From contig JAFSXU010000038.1 in the NCBI GenBank assembly GCA_017443895.1, positions 1 to 40,967 of the forward strand: 40,967 nt of DNA, given 5' to 3'. The notes beneath the pieces are model-generated. The model saw only the letters and a program-made list of their open reading frames with translations. It was not told where the DNA came from and ran no database searches. The translations under genes and the position numbers were made by a program. This stretch comes from Clostridia bacterium (GTDB lineage Bacteria > Bacillota > Clostridia > UBA1381). Below are positions 1 through 10,774 of this stretch, piece by piece. Position 1 is the first letter of the stretch. The number at the start of each line of letters is the position of its first letter.

Positions 1-38
1 TATTCATTATTCATAATTCATTATTCATTATTCATTAA
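1..38. repeat. Short ATTCATT repeats, piece of a dispersed element
   Basis: Several near-perfect copies of ATTCATTATTCAT run head to tail. The same AT-rich module occurs at 19316-19348 and, inverted, at 2140-2226, where it is the outer part of the larger mosaic repeat. The element probably continues left of the window. Confidence 0.5.
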
Positions 39-45
39 CTAACCC

Positions 46-76
46 CAAAAAACGGAGTATGCCTTGCATACTCCGT
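46..76 (-). terminator. Terminator after the 56-aa peptide gene
   Basis: On the minus strand an 11-bp perfect stem (ACGGAGTATGC, loop of 3, GCATACTCCGT) is followed by six T residues. It lies 16 bases beyond the stop of the small peptide gene and would end the two-gene transcript from 1931. Confidence 0.85.
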
Positions 77-91
77 CTATCATATCTTGAA

Positions 92-262
92 TTATTCAAC
101 AACCTGTAAGCTTACCCATGAGCCGTGCAATACATTTGCCTTGCCTGCCGTTGCAAGATCCTGTGAAACCTGGTCAAAGTCTGAAACAGTGGAGGTAGTT
201 AAAATATCCTCATTTCCAAACTCTATAATATCCATAGTCGGATTTTCATATATTTCTTTCAT
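92..262 (-). CDS. 56-aa YExPxM-type small peptide of unknown function
   Basis: A 56-residue peptide starting MKEIYENPTMDIIEFGNEDI. It is missed by simple ORF length cut-offs but has a very good ribosome binding site (AGGAGG at 272-277, 9 bases before the ATG) and follows the stop codon of the leucine-rich-repeat protein gene by 16 bases, so the two are co-transcribed and end at a clear terminator. There is no signal peptide and no transmembrane segment; the N-terminal half is the conserved-looking part. A second gene at 35703-35849 encodes a peptide with the same pattern (YE.P.M, FG.E.I, ST..DF) and sits in the same place behind another secreted repeat protein. I do not recognise a named family. 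It could be a chaperone, a modified-peptide precursor or a partner of the secreted protein; this is inference only. Confidence 0.8.
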   Translation of the reverse strand: MKEIYENPTMDIIEFGNEDILTTSTVSDFDQVSQDLATAGKANVLHGSWVSLQVVE

Positions 263-278
263 TTATTCTTACCTCCTG

Positions 279-1931
279 TTATTTGTACTCTACATATCCT
301 GCTTGTTCATATGTAGCTTTTGCCGTAGCATCTCCGTCCTTTAAGTCAGTAACTACATATACAACCTCTGTAGGCTCTGATGTAACATCTAAATCTCCGT
401 ATGAAAGCGGAGCTGTCTTTCTTGTCTCACCGTTACTTGTTATATACCATGTAACATCACCTAATTTATGTGCATCATCTGCTGTAAAGCTTGCAAGGAA
501 TGCCGTTGCACCTACATCAAAGAATGAATATGTATATGCTTTAAGGTTATCTTTACTTATCTGGTTTGTACCCTGTACATATACTTTAGCATTATTCGGT
601 TTCCAATCCCTGCCTGTGGCTACATCAGCCCATTGTTGTGCTGTTCCGTTATAGTATATACTTGTAAGGTTTCTGCAGATATCAAACGCATAAGTGCCAA
701 TGATTGTTACACTTTTCGGTATTGTAATGCTCGTAAGGCTTGGGCAGGCACTAAATGCCTCATTGCCAATAGTTGTTACACTTTGGGGAATTTCAATGCT
801 TGTAAGTCTGTTGCACCCCGAAAACACTCTGTTGCCTATAGTCGTTACACTGTTCGGAATTGTAATGCTTGTAAGACCGGCGCAACTGGAAAACGCACCC
901 TCGCCAATGCTTGTTACGCTGCTTGGGATTTCAATACTGGTAAGGCCGGAGCAGCTATAAAACGCATAACCACCAATGCTTGTTACGCTGTTTGGTATGT
1001 CTATGCTTGTAAGGTTTGAGCAAGTAGACAACGCATATTCGCCAATGCTTGTTACACCCGTGGGTATTGTAATGCTTGTAAGAGCGGCGCAACCATAAAA
1101 CGCATATTTGCCAATGCTTGTTACACCGTTTTCTATAACAACACTTGTTATATCCGCTGAATCGTTATTCCAGGGCGCATCGTTACCATTGTCATAATCA
1201 GCCATAGCTCCCGTACCGCTAATGGTAAGAGTGCCGTTTTCAAGTGTCCATGTTACATTGTCTCCGCAGTTGTTAGCGGGTGTCTGTGGTGCACCGATGA
1301 AAATAACTTGAGCTTTGTAAGGTTTCCAGAAGCTACCTTGACTTACATTAGCATTCCACTCTGCCTCTGTTCCGCAATAGTATATGCTTTCAAGGCTGCT
1401 ACAGCTTTCAAACGCATCGTCGCCAATCGTTTGTATAGTATGTGGTATTGTAACACTTGTAAGGCCGGAGCAACCATAAAACGCATAATCGCCCAAGGTT
1501 GTTACACCCTCAGGGATTGTAACGCTTGTAAGTGACTTACAGCCCTGAAATGCACCGTAACCAATGCTTGTTACGCTGCTCGGAATGTCTATGCTTGTAA
1601 ATGAACACTGAGACAATGCCCATCTGTCAATGAGCTTTACAGTGTTTGGAATTGTAACACTGCTGACAGTTGTACAGCCATTAAAAGCAACCGGGCCAAT
1701 ATTTGTTATGCCTGATTCTATAACAACGCTTGTTATAGAACTTTTGTAATTGTCCCATGGTGAAAACACCTGGCTGTAGTCAGGCATATCTCCCGTACCG
1801 CTGACTGTAAGAACACCATTGTTAAATGTGGCTGTTATGTCACCTGCCGCATTTGCAGTTACCGCAAGCGATACAAATGATGTCATTGCAATAGATAAAG
1901 CCGCAATGACGGATAAAATTTTTGTCTTCAT
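279..1931 (-). CDS. Secreted BspA-like leucine-rich-repeat protein
   Basis: 550 residues. Residues 1-29 are a classic Sec signal peptide (basic MKTK, hydrophobic core, ANA cleavage site). The body is two blocks of about 23-residue repeats of the form AFYGCSGLTSVTIPxxVTSIG (LRR_5, BspA/Treponema pallidum type), each block preceded by a copy of a short domain (GxLTxSGTGxMxDY, at about residues 38-54 and 228-250) and ending in a YYxGTxxxW segment. The last 100 residues are a beta-rich, repeat-free domain. There is no LPxTG motif, SLH domain or transmembrane anchor, so it is probably released or held non-covalently. This family commonly mediates surface adhesion. The start has AAAGGAG 12 bases upstream. 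It is translated just ahead of the 56-aa peptide gene at 92-262. Confidence 0.93.
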   Translation of the reverse strand: MKTKILSVIAALSIAMTSFVSLAVTANAAGDITATFNNGVLTVSGTGDMPDYSQVFSPWDNYKSSITSVVIESGITNIGPVAFNGCTTVSSVTIPNTVKLIDRWALSQCSFTSIDIPSSVTSIGYGAFQGCKSLTSVTIPEGVTTLGDYAFYGCSGLTSVTIPHTIQTIGDDAFESCSSLESIYYCGTEAEWNANVSQGSFWKPYKAQVIFIGAPQTPANNCGDNVTWTLENGTLTISGTGAMADYDNGNDAPWNNDSADITSVVIENGVTSIGKYAFYGCAALTSITIPTGVTSIGEYALSTCSNLTSIDIPNSVTSIGGYAFYSCSGLTSIEIPSSVTSIGEGAFSSCAGLTSITIPNSVTTIGNRVFSGCNRLTSIEIPQSVTTIGNEAFSACPSLTSITIPKSVTIIGTYAFDICRNLTSIYYNGTAQQWADVATGRDWKPNNAKVYVQGTNQISKDNLKAYTYSFFDVGATAFLASFTADDAHKLGDVTWYITSNGETRKTAPLSYGDLDVTSEPTEVVYVVTDLKDGDATAKATYEQAGYVEYK

Positions 1932-2132
1932 TCGTAGAAAACTCCTTTCTTAAAATTTATTTTTTATTTTTAAACATAAAAAGCACATATCACAAGGATA
2001 AACCGATTTATAAAATGGCGCAAAAATGCTATTGATTGATGTTATTATACGCTTCGCCATTTTGTCAACACATCTCCAATATAATATTTGAATTTTATCA
2101 TAATATTTTTGTACTGTCAATAATTTGCAGGA
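1932..2132. promoter_or_regulatory. Upstream region of the BspA-like gene with inverted repeat
   Basis: No gene seen. On the minus strand a TTGACA (2063-2068) is followed after only 13 bases by TATAAT (2044-2049), a non-canonical spacing. A 9-bp inverted repeat, AAAATGGCG at 2012-2020 and CGCCATTTT at 2055-2063, brackets the presumed transcription start and could be an operator or a 5' leader hairpin. Confidence 0.35.
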
Positions 2133-2440
2133 TAAATTTGATTAAATGAATAAAGAATGATTACGGTGGTTGACGGTAAATTTTGGTTTAGCGGTGTAAT
2201 TTTGATTAAATGAATAATGAATAATTATGGTGGAAAAATCTCCGATTTTTCTATAATATGGCGGTTGGGGGTAAATTTTGATTTAGCATACCAATTAAAA
2301 AATCGTAAATTGGTATGGTCGTAGGGGCAGGTCTCCGTGCCTGCCCGTATCCCCGATAATGCATACTGGGAACGGGAGGGCATGGAAACCCTCCCCTACA
2401 ATTTGTGATACCCATTTACACACATAAACCAAAATTTATA
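2133..2440. repeat. Mosaic dispersed repeat, copy A
   Basis: About 300 bp made of modules that recur elsewhere in the window: an ATTAAATGAATAATGAATAA module, a hairpin around CGATTTTT, a TAAATTTTGATTTAGC-type end, a GTAGGGGCAGG hairpin, a GGGAGGGCATGGAAACCCTCCC hairpin region, and a closing TAAACCAAAATTTATA end. The outer ends are inverted copies of each other. The left half matches the reverse complement of the repeat at 19145-19377; the right half matches those at 28089-28257 and 38172-38340. No ORF of note. Confidence 0.85.
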
Positions 2441-2618
2441 ATCCCCACGACAAAGTGGTCTGCGCAAAAAGCGCCAAGATTGATTTATTTTGGATGCAGA
2501 ACGGAAAAAGAGCATTATTTTGTTCTATAAAAACGGCAGGAGCAAGCCCCTGCCCTACAAAGCGTTCTGCGCCACCGCCCCCACTACAGCGTAGGACTGG
2601 ATGATTTTAGATGCAGAA

Positions 2619-2673
2619 CGGAAAAAGAGCAGGCTCAATAGTATGTTGATACATTGAGTCTGCTCTTTTTTTG
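2619..2673 (-). terminator. Second stacked terminator hairpin
   Basis: On the minus strand AAAAAAAGAGCAGACTCAATG pairs with the mirror segment ending in TGCTCTTTTT, a long stem with a T tract. It lies in the middle unit of the tandem array and would back up the rpoC terminator. Confidence 0.7.
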
Positions 2674-2740
2674 TAGCTTTAGCGGTCTGCGCTAAAAACT
2701 CCGAAATGCGTAGGAGCGAACGATTTTTGATGCAGAACGG

Positions 2741-2787
2741 ATAAAAAACACCTTCGATAGTACAAAAGTACATCGAAGGTGTTTTTT
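2741..2787 (-). terminator. rpoC: Terminator of the rpoB-rpoC operon
   Basis: Inside the first hairpin unit after rpoC. On the minus strand AAAAAACACCTTCGATG pairs with CATCGAAGGTG-type sequence to give a stem of more than 12 bp followed by six T residues. The symmetrical A and T tracts mean it could also stop plus-strand transcription. Confidence 0.85.
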
Positions 2788-2824
2788 GTTCGTAACAAAG
2801 TGGTCTGCGCAAAAAGCGCCAGTC

Positions 2825-5800
2825 CTACTTAATTTCACTGTTGGGGACTTCCTTATTATCTATCGTGATGTTTATGTCTTTATACATACTCATACCGGTA
2901 CCGGCAGGGATGAGCTTACCGATGATAACATTTTCCTTGATACCGTGTAATGGGTCGATCTTACCCTTGATAGCGGCATCGGTGAGGACCTTGGTGGTCT
3001 CCTGGAACGATGCGGCGGATAAGAACGAATCGGTAGCAAGGGATGCCTTGGTAATACCCAAAAGAACAGGTGAGCCGGTAGCAAAGTTAGTACCGCCGTT
3101 CTTCTTTACACGCTCGTTTGCATCTTCAAGCTCGAACTTATCAACAAGTCCGCCGATAAGAAGGTCGGTATCGCCGGCGTCCTCGACTCTTACTTTTCTG
3201 AGCATCTGACGGGTAATAACCTCCACATGCTTATCATTGATATCAACACCCTGCATACGGTAAGTTCTCTGTACCTCACGGGTGATATATACCTGAACGG
3301 CATGCGCGCCGTTAATAGCAAGGATATCGTTAGGGTTAACAGATCCGACTGTGAGCTCGCCACCCTTTTCCACATAATCGCCGTCATGGACTTTGATTGA
3401 TGCGCCGTAAGGAATGGTATAGGTCTTTGCCTCGCCCAAATCATCATTCTGGATAGTTACCTCTCTCTTTCTTGCAGATTCAGATACGGTTACAGTACCT
3501 GCAATTTCTGAGATTATAGCAACACCCTTTGGTTTTCTCGCCTCGAAAAGCTCTTCGATACGAGGAAGACCCTGTGTAATATCGCTGCCTGCAGCAACAC
3601 CGCCGGCGTGGAAGGTACGCATTGTAAGCTGAGTACCCGGCTCACCGATTGACTGCGCCGCAATAATACCTACTGTCTCGCCGACATTTACAAGGTCGCC
3701 TGTTGCAAGGCTGACACCGTAACACTTAGCGCAAACACCAACTCTTGAGTGGCATGTAAGCACTGAACGGATTTTTACCTTTTCTATACCGCACTTGACA
3801 ATCTCATCGCCCTGCTTGTCGCTTATAAGCTCTCCGCCCTTGACGATAAGCTTACCTGTAACAGGATTTACAATATCCTCTCTTGCAGTTCTGCCGACAA
3901 TTCTGTCATACAACGGCTCGATTGATTCCTTACCGTCTGTAATCTCAACAACCTCTTCATAATCGTCTGTTCCGCAGTCAAGCTCACGAACGATAACATC
4001 CTGCGATACATCAACCAGACGACGGGTCAGATAACCTGAGTCGGCTGTTCTTAAAGCTGTATCTGTAAGACCCTTTCTTGCGCCGTGAGATGATACGAAA
4101 TACTCAAGTACATTAAGACCTTCACGGAAGTTTGCACGGATAGGAATTTCGACTGTTCTACCCTGTGTGTCCGCCATAAGTCCACGCATTGCGGCAAGCT
4201 GACGGATCTGGTTTACGGAACCTCTCGCACCTGACACAGCCATCATGTTGATCGGGTTAAATTCACCGAAATGCTCCATCATGGCGTCTGTTACCTTTTC
4301 AGATGCCTTCTTCCAAATCTCGATTACCTGCTTATATCTTTCCTCGTTTGTCAAAAGACCCATGTTATACATGCTTGTGATGCTTTCAACTTCCTTTTCG
4401 GCGTCTGCAAGGATCTCCTTCTTAGCCTCGGGAACGATGATATCCGACACTGATACGGTCAATGCACCGATTGTTGAATACTTATAACCTGTAGCCTTGA
4501 TAAGGTCAAGGATCTCGGCAGTCTCGGATGTGCCGTGTTCTCTGATACAACGGTCAATTATCTTACCTAATTCCTTCTTGCCGACTATCTGGTCAATCTC
4601 GTAATCAAGCTCCTTTTCGGGGTCTGTTCTGTCAACAAAGCCGATATCCTGAGGGATATTGTTGTTGAAGATTATTCTTCCGACAGTTGTCTCGATTATC
4701 TTTGACTTAACCTCGCCATGAACGGTCTTTGTTACAAGAACCTTAATCTTCTCATGGAGGGTTGCCTCATGGTTATCATAAGCCAAAACTGCCTCCTCGG
4801 GAGATGAATATGTCTTTGTAACAAGTGCCTTTGCCTCTGCCATAAGCTTATTTGCAGAGATTTGCAGTGTTCTGTTCTTGAACACGAGGGTTATCGGGTT
4901 AATTCTGATATTTGTTTCGTTTAAGGCAACATCCTCGTTCTCTTTTAAGAAGTTCATTGCCTGCGCAAGATCGGTAAAGCTCTTTATCGGCTCACTGTCG
5001 TCTATAAACTCGAAGCTCTCCTCCTGCTCGATATTTTCAAGTCTGTTTACAAGATAGTTATATTTCGTTTCATCAGCCAAAACTGCATCGATTATTCTGT
5101 CATAATGCTCTTTTGCAACCGTGAGATAGTATGAACCCAAAATCATATCCTGTGTAGGAACTGTTACAGGGTTACCGTCCTGCGGCTTTAAGAGGTTATT
5201 TGCAGAAAGCATCAAAAATCTTGCCTCTGCCTGCGCCTCGGGTGATAACGGCACATGGATAGCCATCTGGTCACCGTCAAAGTCCGCATTATACGCCGTA
5301 CATACAAGCGGATGAAGCTTTAAGGCGTGTCCCTCAACCAATCTCGGCTCGAATGCCTGAATACCCAAACGGTGAAGTGTAGGAGCACGGTTTAAAAGCA
5401 CGGGGTGTTCACGGATTACATCTTCAAGCACATCCCAAACCTCCGGCTTTGTACGCTCTACCATTCTCTTTGCGCTCTTTATGTTATGCGCAAGACCACG
5501 GGCAACCAGCTCCTTCATAACGAAAGGCTTAAACAGCTCGATTGCCATTTCTCTTGGCACACCGCACTGGTAAATCTTAAGCTCGGGACCTACAACGATA
5601 ACTGAACGGCCCGAATAGTCAACTCGCTTACCGAGCAAGTTCTGACGAAAACGGCCCTGCTTACCCTTTAACATATCCGAAAGTGACTTTAAGGCACGGT
5701 TTCCGGGGCCTGTTACGGTTCTTCCGCGACGGCCGTTATTGATAAGCGCATCAACAGCCTCCTGGAGCATTCTCTTTTCGTTTCTTATGATGATGTCGGG

Positions 5801-6628
5801 AGCGCCAAGCTCTAACAATCTCTTTAATCTGTTGTTTCTGTTTATAACTCTGCGGTACAGGTCGTTTAAGTCAGATGTTGCAAATCTGCCACCGTCAAGC
5901 TGTACCATAGGACGAAGCTCGGGCGGAATAACGGGAACCTCGGTTAAAATCATCCATTCAGGACGGTTACCCGATAATCTGAACGCCTCAACAATCTCAA
6001 GACGCTTAACCAATCTTGCTTTCTTCTGACCGGTTGAAGCCTCAAGCTCTGCCTTTAACTCCTCTGAAAGGGCTTCAAGGTTAATCTTTTCAAGAAGCTC
6101 CTTAATGGACTCTGCGCCCATGCCTGCCTTGAACTTATCACCGTACTTATCAAGGGCGTCACGGTATTCTGCCTCTGATAAAATCTGGTTTTGTTCAAGC
6201 TGGGTATTGCCTGCATCGGTTACGATGTATGATGCAAAGTATAAAACCCTCTCAAGCTGACGGGGTGATAAATCAAGGATAAGTCCCATTGATGAGGGAA
6301 CACCCTTGAAGTACCAGATATGAGAAACAGGAGTTGCAAGTGAAATATGTCCCATTCTCTCTCGTCTTACCTTGGACTTGGTTATCTCAACACCGCAGCG
6401 CTCGCAGACCTTGCCCTTAAATCTTATCTTTTTATACTTACCGCAATGACATTCCCAGTCCTTTGTAGGTCCGAAAATCTTTTCACAGAAAAGTCCGTCC
6501 TTTTCAGGCTTTAAGGTGCGGTAGTTTATAGTTTCCGGCTTTGTAACCTCGCCGTATGACCATTCTTTGATGGTTTCGGGTGACGCAAGGCCGATTTTTA
6601 TCGCTTCAAAGCTATTAAATTCTAACAT
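2825..6628 (-). CDS. rpoC: DNA-directed RNA polymerase subunit beta prime
   Basis: 1267 residues, a usual size for Clostridia. It forms the catalytic cleft of RNA polymerase with RpoB. Visible landmarks are the N-terminal zinc site C60-x-C62 with C75-x2-C78, the lid/rudder and bridge region with [16 protein letters not shown] at 335-350, the Mg2+-binding catalytic loop NADFDGD at 447-453, and the C-terminal zinc site including [11 protein letters not shown]. The start is an ATG with GGAGG 8 bases upstream, and the gene begins 34 bases after rpoB, so the two form one operon. The stop codon is followed at once by the tandem hairpin array that holds the terminator. Confidence 0.99.
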   Translation of the reverse strand: MLEFNSFEAIKIGLASPETIKEWSYGEVTKPETINYRTLKPEKDGLFCEKIFGPTKDWECHCGKYKKIRFKGKVCERCGVEITKSKVRRERMGHISLATPVSHIWYFKGVPSSMGLILDLSPRQLERVLYFASYIVTDAGNTQLEQNQILSEAEYRDALDKYGDKFKAGMGAESIKELLEKINLEALSEELKAELEASTGQKKARLVKRLEIVEAFRLSGNRPEWMILTEVPVIPPELRPMVQLDGGRFATSDLNDLYRRVINRNNRLKRLLELGAPDIIIRNEKRMLQEAVDALINNGRRGRTVTGPGNRALKSLSDMLKGKQGRFRQNLLGKRVDYSGRSVIVVGPELKIYQCGVPREMAIELFKPFVMKELVARGLAHNIKSAKRMVERTKPEVWDVLEDVIREHPVLLNRAPTLHRLGIQAFEPRLVEGHALKLHPLVCTAYNADFDGDQMAIHVPLSPEAQAEARFLMLSANNLLKPQDGNPVTVPTQDMILGSYYLTVAKEHYDRIIDAVLADETKYNYLVNRLENIEQEESFEFIDDSEPIKSFTDLAQAMNFLKENEDVALNETNIRINPITLVFKNRTLQISANKLMAEAKALVTKTYSSPEEAVLAYDNHEATLHEKIKVLVTKTVHGEVKSKIIETTVGRIIFNNNIPQDIGFVDRTDPEKELDYEIDQIVGKKELGKIIDRCIREHGTSETAEILDLIKATGYKYSTIGALTVSVSDIIVPEAKKEILADAEKEVESITSMYNMGLLTNEERYKQVIEIWKKASEKVTDAMMEHFGEFNPINMMAVSGARGSVNQIRQLAAMRGLMADTQGRTVEIPIRANFREGLNVLEYFVSSHGARKGLTDTALRTADSGYLTRRLVDVSQDVIVRELDCGTDDYEEVVEITDGKESIEPLYDRIVGRTAREDIVNPVTGKLIVKGGELISDKQGDEIVKCGIEKVKIRSVLTCHSRVGVCAKCYGVSLATGDLVNVGETVGIIAAQSIGEPGTQLTMRTFHAGGVAAGSDITQGLPRIEELFEARKPKGVAIISEIAGTVTVSESARKREVTIQNDDLGEAKTYTIPYGASIKVHDGDYVEKGGELTVGSVNPNDILAINGAHAVQVYITREVQRTYRMQGVDINDKHVEVITRQMLRKVRVEDAGDTDLLIGGLVDKFELEDANERVKKNGGTNFATGSPVLLGITKASLATDSFLSAASFQETTKVLTDAAIKGKIDPLHGIKENVIIGKLIPAGTGMSMYKDINITIDNKEVPNSEIK

Positions 6629-6662
6629 TTAAAAACCTCCAAATTCAAATCATAGTATGTGA

Positions 6663-9600
6663 TTATTCAAAGTCGTCGTAATCGTCGTCGAAATCTTCCT
6701 CTCTGACTACAGCTTCTTCAAAATCGTCATCACTGTCAAAATCCACTGCATCATCCGCTTCGTCGTCAAGCTCATCATCACTGTCAAGCACCATGTCGGC
6801 GTCTGCGATGTTGTCCTCGCTCAAAGAGTTCTCAACTCCGTCGCCCTCCTCCATGGTAGCACGGATATCGTCTGTAACAACGAAATCGTCATCATCATCA
6901 AATGATGCGTCAAGGTCGATTTCCTGCATATTATGATCCAAAATCTTCATATCAAGAGCAAGTGACTGTAATTCCTTAATGAGTACCTTAAACGATTCGG
7001 GGATACCCGATTTTGGAATATTCTCGCCCTTTACAATAGCTTCATATGTCTTAACACGGCCCACAATATCGTCCGACTTAACGGTCAAAATCTCCTGGAG
7101 AGTGTATGCCGCGCCGTAAGCCTCCAACGCCCAAACCTCCATCTCACCGAATCTCTGGCCGCCGAACTGAGCTTTACCGCCCAAAGGCTGCTGGGTTACA
7201 AGTGAGTACGGACCTGTTGAACGGGCATGGATCTTATCGTCAACAAGGTGGTGGAGCTTCAGATAATACATGATACCTACGGTAACATCGTTATCAAACT
7301 TCTCGCCTGTTCGTCCGTCGTATACGGTGGACTTAAAGGTATCCTTTAAGCCGGCTTCTTTAAATGCCTGCTTTATATCCTCGTCCTGCGCGCCGTCAAA
7401 TACAGGTGTTGCAAGCTTTACAAATCTGTCGGGGCGCTTATGGTCGTAGGCTGATAAGAATTGCTTTTTAAATTCCTTATCAATTATGATATTTTCAAGC
7501 TCCTCCCTTGTCTTTAATGACAGAGTTCTGTACGCATAGCCCAGATGCATTTCAAGCACCTGACCGATATTCATTCGTGAAGGTACGCCCAACGGGTTTA
7601 ACACAATCTGGAGCGGTGTACCGTCCTCTAAGAACGGCATATCCTCGCGCGGTAATACTCTCGATACGACACCCTTGTTACCGTGACGGCCTGCCATCTT
7701 ATCGCCGACGGAGATTTTTCTCTTCTGGCAGATATAGCAGCGTACAACCTGGTTTACGCCTGCAGGTAATTCGTCGCCGTTTTCACGGGTAAATATCTTA
7801 ACATCAATAATGATACCACGCTCGCCGTGAGGTACTCTCAACGATGTATCTCTTACCTCTCTTGCCTTCTCGCCGAATATTGCACGGAGCAGTCTTTCCT
7901 CAGCGGTAAGCTCTGTTTCGCCCTTTGGCGTTACCTTACCGACAAGGATATCGCCTGCAACTACCTCGGCGCCGATACGGATAATACCGTTATCGTCAAG
8001 GTCTTTTAAGGCATCCTCGGAGACATTCGGAATATCCCTTGTTATCTCTTCAGGTCCGAGCTTTGTATCACGCGCCTCGCACTCGTATTCCTCCATATGA
8101 ACAGATGTAAACACATCGTTCATAACCAATTCTTCACTTATAAGAACAGCGTCCTCATAGTTATAACCCTCCCAGGTCATAAATCCGATAAGGATATTCT
8201 TACCGAGTGCCAGCTCGCCGTTATCCATTGCGGGGCCGTCTGCAATGATGTCGCCTGCCTTAACCTTCTCGCCCACATCAACGATAGGACGCTGGTTAAT
8301 GCTTGTGCTCTGGTTTGAACGGGTGAACTTAATAAGCTTATGCTCATGTGTTACACCGCTCTTACCCTTTATAACGATGTGGTCTGAATCAACCTTTTCA
8401 ACTACACCGTCCTCCTTTGCGCATACAGCAGAGCCTGAGTCTTTTGCGACCTTGTGCTCCATACCCGTACCTACAATAGGTGAGTCGGTTGTCAAAAGCG
8501 GTACCGCCTGACACTGCATGTTTGATCCCATCAATGCACGGTTAGCGTCGTCGTTTTCAAGGAACGGGATACAAGCGGTTACAACCGATACAAGCTGGCG
8601 CGGAGATACATCCATGAAGTCTACCTTTTCGGGGCGGACCTCTAAGATCTCGTCACGGTATCTTGCTGAAATCTTTTTGTCGATAAAGTGTCCGTTTTTA
8701 TCGAGTGGCTCGTTAGCCTGGGCAATAACAAAGCTGTCCTCGGTATCGGCGGTCATGTAAACGATCTCGTCTGTAACCTTCATTTTGCCTTTTTCGTTTA
8801 TAACCTTACGGTACGGTGCCTCGATAAATCCGTATTCGTTAATCTTTGCAAATGTGGCAAGAGATGTGATAAGACCGATGTTAGGACCTTCGGGAGTCTC
8901 TATCGGACACATTCTGCCGTAATGTGAATAGTGAACATCTCGAACTTCAAAGCCCGCACGCTCTCTTGAAAGACCGCCCGGTCCCAAAGCTGAAATTCTT
9001 CTCTTGTGTCGTAATTCTGCAAGCGGGTTAGGCTGGTCCATGAACTGTGAAAGCTGTGACGAGCCGAAGAACTCGTTAATTGCAGCAATTACCGGTCGTA
9101 TATTTATTAAAGTTGATGGTGTGATTATTTCAAGCTCCTGAGTAGACATTCTCTCACGAACAGTTCTTTCCATTCTTGATAAACCAATTCTGAACTGGTT
9201 TTGTAAAAGCTCGCCCACGCAACGAACACGGCGGTTTCCCAAATGGTCGATATCGTCAACTGAGCCTGAGCCGTTTGCAAGACAAAGAACATAGTTAATT
9301 GATGCAAACATATCCTCGATTATGATATGCTTTGGCGATAAGTCGCTTACTCTTCTGCGGATAAGCTCCTCAACCTCTTCACGGGTCTTGGCCTCGTCAA
9401 GGATTTCCATGAGCGCCTTTCTTGAAACCTTTGTTAAGTGCAGCTCGTCCATGAGGTCCTTTACATCGAAATCAACATACTCGTCAAGGTAAACCATATC
9501 GTTTGAGAATACCTTAACACGCTTGCCCTCGATTAAGAGATAAACCTCGTTTACGCCGGCACGCTCGATGGTGTCTGCCATTTCTTGGGAAACCTCGTCG

Positions 9601-10517
9601 CCTGCCTCGGCAAGGACTTCGCCTGTTCTTGGGTCGGCAACAGGCTCTGCCAATGTAAAGCCCTTAATTCTGTCGCCGATAGCCATTTTCTTGTTGTATT
9701 TATATCTGCCGACTCTTGCAAGGTCGTAACGCTTAGGATCAAAGAACATATTTGAAATAAGGCTCTCTGCATTCTCGACATTCAAAGGCTCGCCCGGACG
9801 CAGACGCTTATAAATCTCTAAAAGGCCTTCGTCTTTGTTTGTAGCGATGTCCTTTTCAAGAGTAGCTTTAATTCTCTCATCGTCGCCGAACATTTCAAGA
9901 ATGTCGGCATTGCTTGAAAGACCCATAGCCCTTAATAAAACTGTTACGGGGATTTTTCTTGTACGGTCAATTCTTACAGAGAAAACATCGTTTGAGTCTG
10001 TTTCATATTCAAGCCATGCGCCACGGTACGGAATAACGGTTGAGGCATAGAGCGGTTTACCGGTCTTATCCCTTGTAAATTCGTAATACATACCCGGGGA
10101 TCTTACCAGCTGGCTGACGATAACACGCTCTGCACCGTTAATTATAAATGTTCCCTGCTCGGTCATAAGCGGGAAATCACCCATAAAGATTTCCTGTTCC
10201 TTAATCTCGCCCGTTTCAGTGTTTAAAAGGCGGACAGAAACCCTCAAAGGTGCGGCGTACTTAACATCACGCTCCTTACACTCCTCAACAGAATACTTGG
10301 CATTGTAATCAAGCTTATAATCGTAAAATTCGAGAATAAGCTTACCTGCGTGGTCGGTTATGGGAGAAATATCGTTAAATACCTCTTTTAAACCTTCCTC
10401 AATGAACCATCTGTATGAGTCCTTCTGAACCTCGATAAGATTAGGCATCTCTAAAGCTTCCTTGATTTTGGAGTAGCTAAGACGAGTATTCTTACCTGCT
10501 TCTACCTCATGCATCAT
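6663..10517 (-). CDS. rpoB: DNA-directed RNA polymerase subunit beta
   Basis: 1284 residues. Together with RpoC it forms the polymerase active centre and binds rifampicin. The rifampicin-pocket segment reads [13 protein letters not shown] then [20 protein letters not shown]; the classic resistance positions D, H, R and S are all wild type, while DQP and ELR replace the Bacillus DQT and ELT. The switch and clamp segments [16 protein letters not shown] and [24 protein letters not shown] are intact. The last 80 or so residues are an unusually acidic tail with runs of Asp and Glu beyond the family core. The start is ATG ATG after GAGGTG. The gene has its own promoter and a 250-nt leader and is not next to rplJL. 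Confidence 0.99.
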   Translation of the reverse strand: MMHEVEAGKNTRLSYSKIKEALEMPNLIEVQKDSYRWFIEEGLKEVFNDISPITDHAGKLILEFYDYKLDYNAKYSVEECKERDVKYAAPLRVSVRLLNTETGEIKEQEIFMGDFPLMTEQGTFIINGAERVIVSQLVRSPGMYYEFTRDKTGKPLYASTVIPYRGAWLEYETDSNDVFSVRIDRTRKIPVTVLLRAMGLSSNADILEMFGDDERIKATLEKDIATNKDEGLLEIYKRLRPGEPLNVENAESLISNMFFDPKRYDLARVGRYKYNKKMAIGDRIKGFTLAEPVADPRTGEVLAEAGDEVSQEMADTIERAGVNEVYLLIEGKRVKVFSNDMVYLDEYVDFDVKDLMDELHLTKVSRKALMEILDEAKTREEVEELIRRRVSDLSPKHIIIEDMFASINYVLCLANGSGSVDDIDHLGNRRVRCVGELLQNQFRIGLSRMERTVRERMSTQELEIITPSTLINIRPVIAAINEFFGSSQLSQFMDQPNPLAELRHKRRISALGPGGLSRERAGFEVRDVHYSHYGRMCPIETPEGPNIGLITSLATFAKINEYGFIEAPYRKVINEKGKMKVTDEIVYMTADTEDSFVIAQANEPLDKNGHFIDKKISARYRDEILEVRPEKVDFMDVSPRQLVSVVTACIPFLENDDANRALMGSNMQCQAVPLLTTDSPIVGTGMEHKVAKDSGSAVCAKEDGVVEKVDSDHIVIKGKSGVTHEHKLIKFTRSNQSTSINQRPIVDVGEKVKAGDIIADGPAMDNGELALGKNILIGFMTWEGYNYEDAVLISEELVMNDVFTSVHMEEYECEARDTKLGPEEITRDIPNVSEDALKDLDDNGIIRIGAEVVAGDILVGKVTPKGETELTAEERLLRAIFGEKAREVRDTSLRVPHGERGIIIDVKIFTRENGDELPAGVNQVVRCYICQKRKISVGDKMAGRHGNKGVVSRVLPREDMPFLEDGTPLQIVLNPLGVPSRMNIGQVLEMHLGYAYRTLSLKTREELENIIIDKEFKKQFLSAYDHKRPDRFVKLATPVFDGAQDEDIKQAFKEAGLKDTFKSTVYDGRTGEKFDNDVTVGIMYYLKLHHLVDDKIHARSTGPYSLVTQQPLGGKAQFGGQRFGEMEVWALEAYGAAYTLQEILTVKSDDIVGRVKTYEAIVKGENIPKSGIPESFKVLIKELQSLALDMKILDHNMQEIDLDASFDDDDDFVVTDDIRATMEEGDGVENSLSEDNIADADMVLDSDDELDDEADDAVDFDSDDDFEEAVVREEDFDDDYDDFE

Positions 10518-10774
10518 AGTTTTTAATCACCTCATCATAAAAAAGTTGTCTGTTTCTTCTTTTTGCAAACCGCCAATGCCCAATCGCCTTTAATATATGA
10601 AAAAACCTTGTTTTTTCATAGGTAAAATAACCGCAGTTTGTTTACAAATTAAAGACATTATCCACAAGGTATTGTATTTTTTAAGCATTTGTGCTATTAT
10701 ATCTTGTGTCAGGGGAAAATCCCCGTTAAAAAATTGGATAAATTGGTAAATTTGCGTAAAAGATACCGAGTATC
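10518..10774 (-). other. Long 5' leader of rpoBC
   Basis: About 250 nt between the rpoB promoter and its start codon. It holds two hairpins visible by eye: GGGGATTTTCCCC, and a perfect palindrome in which TATGAAAAAAC pairs across AAG with GTTTTTTCATA-type sequence. A second TATAAT (10696-10701, minus strand) lies inside the leader and might be a second start point. No ORF is evident. It may be a site for control of RNA polymerase synthesis; that is inference. Confidence 0.5.

Larger units (their letters stand above)
2451..2822. repeat. Three-unit tandem hairpin array downstream of rpoC
   Basis: Three units with a period of about 118 bp. Each starts with GATGCAGAACGG (2493, 2610, 2729), contains a different inner hairpin, and closes with a partly complementary box, GGTCTGCGC or GTTCTGCGC (2564, 2684, 2802; a fourth lone copy at 2457). 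Linkers share TAGGA-type sequence, and an inverted AGTCCTAC abuts the rpoC stop codon. The inner hairpins are unrelated to each other in sequence. An 85-codon open frame across the array (2555-2812, minus) is an artefact of the repeats. Confidence 0.85.

Noticed and set aside
633-1019. Plus-strand frames antisense to the leucine-rich-repeat gene
   Set aside because: They are shadows of the repeat codons on the other strand without start signals.
1-2440. CRISPR array
   Set aside because: The repeats are palindromic modules of unequal size without regular unique spacers; no cas genes are present.
2555-2812. 85-codon open frame on the minus strand after rpoC
   Set aside because: It runs through the tandem hairpin array and two terminators; its sequence is the translation of the repeats, and it has no ribosome binding site.
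2451-2822. Integron attC-like sites
   Set aside because: The conserved boxes lack the GTTRRRY/RYYYAAC pattern and there are no cassettes or integrase.
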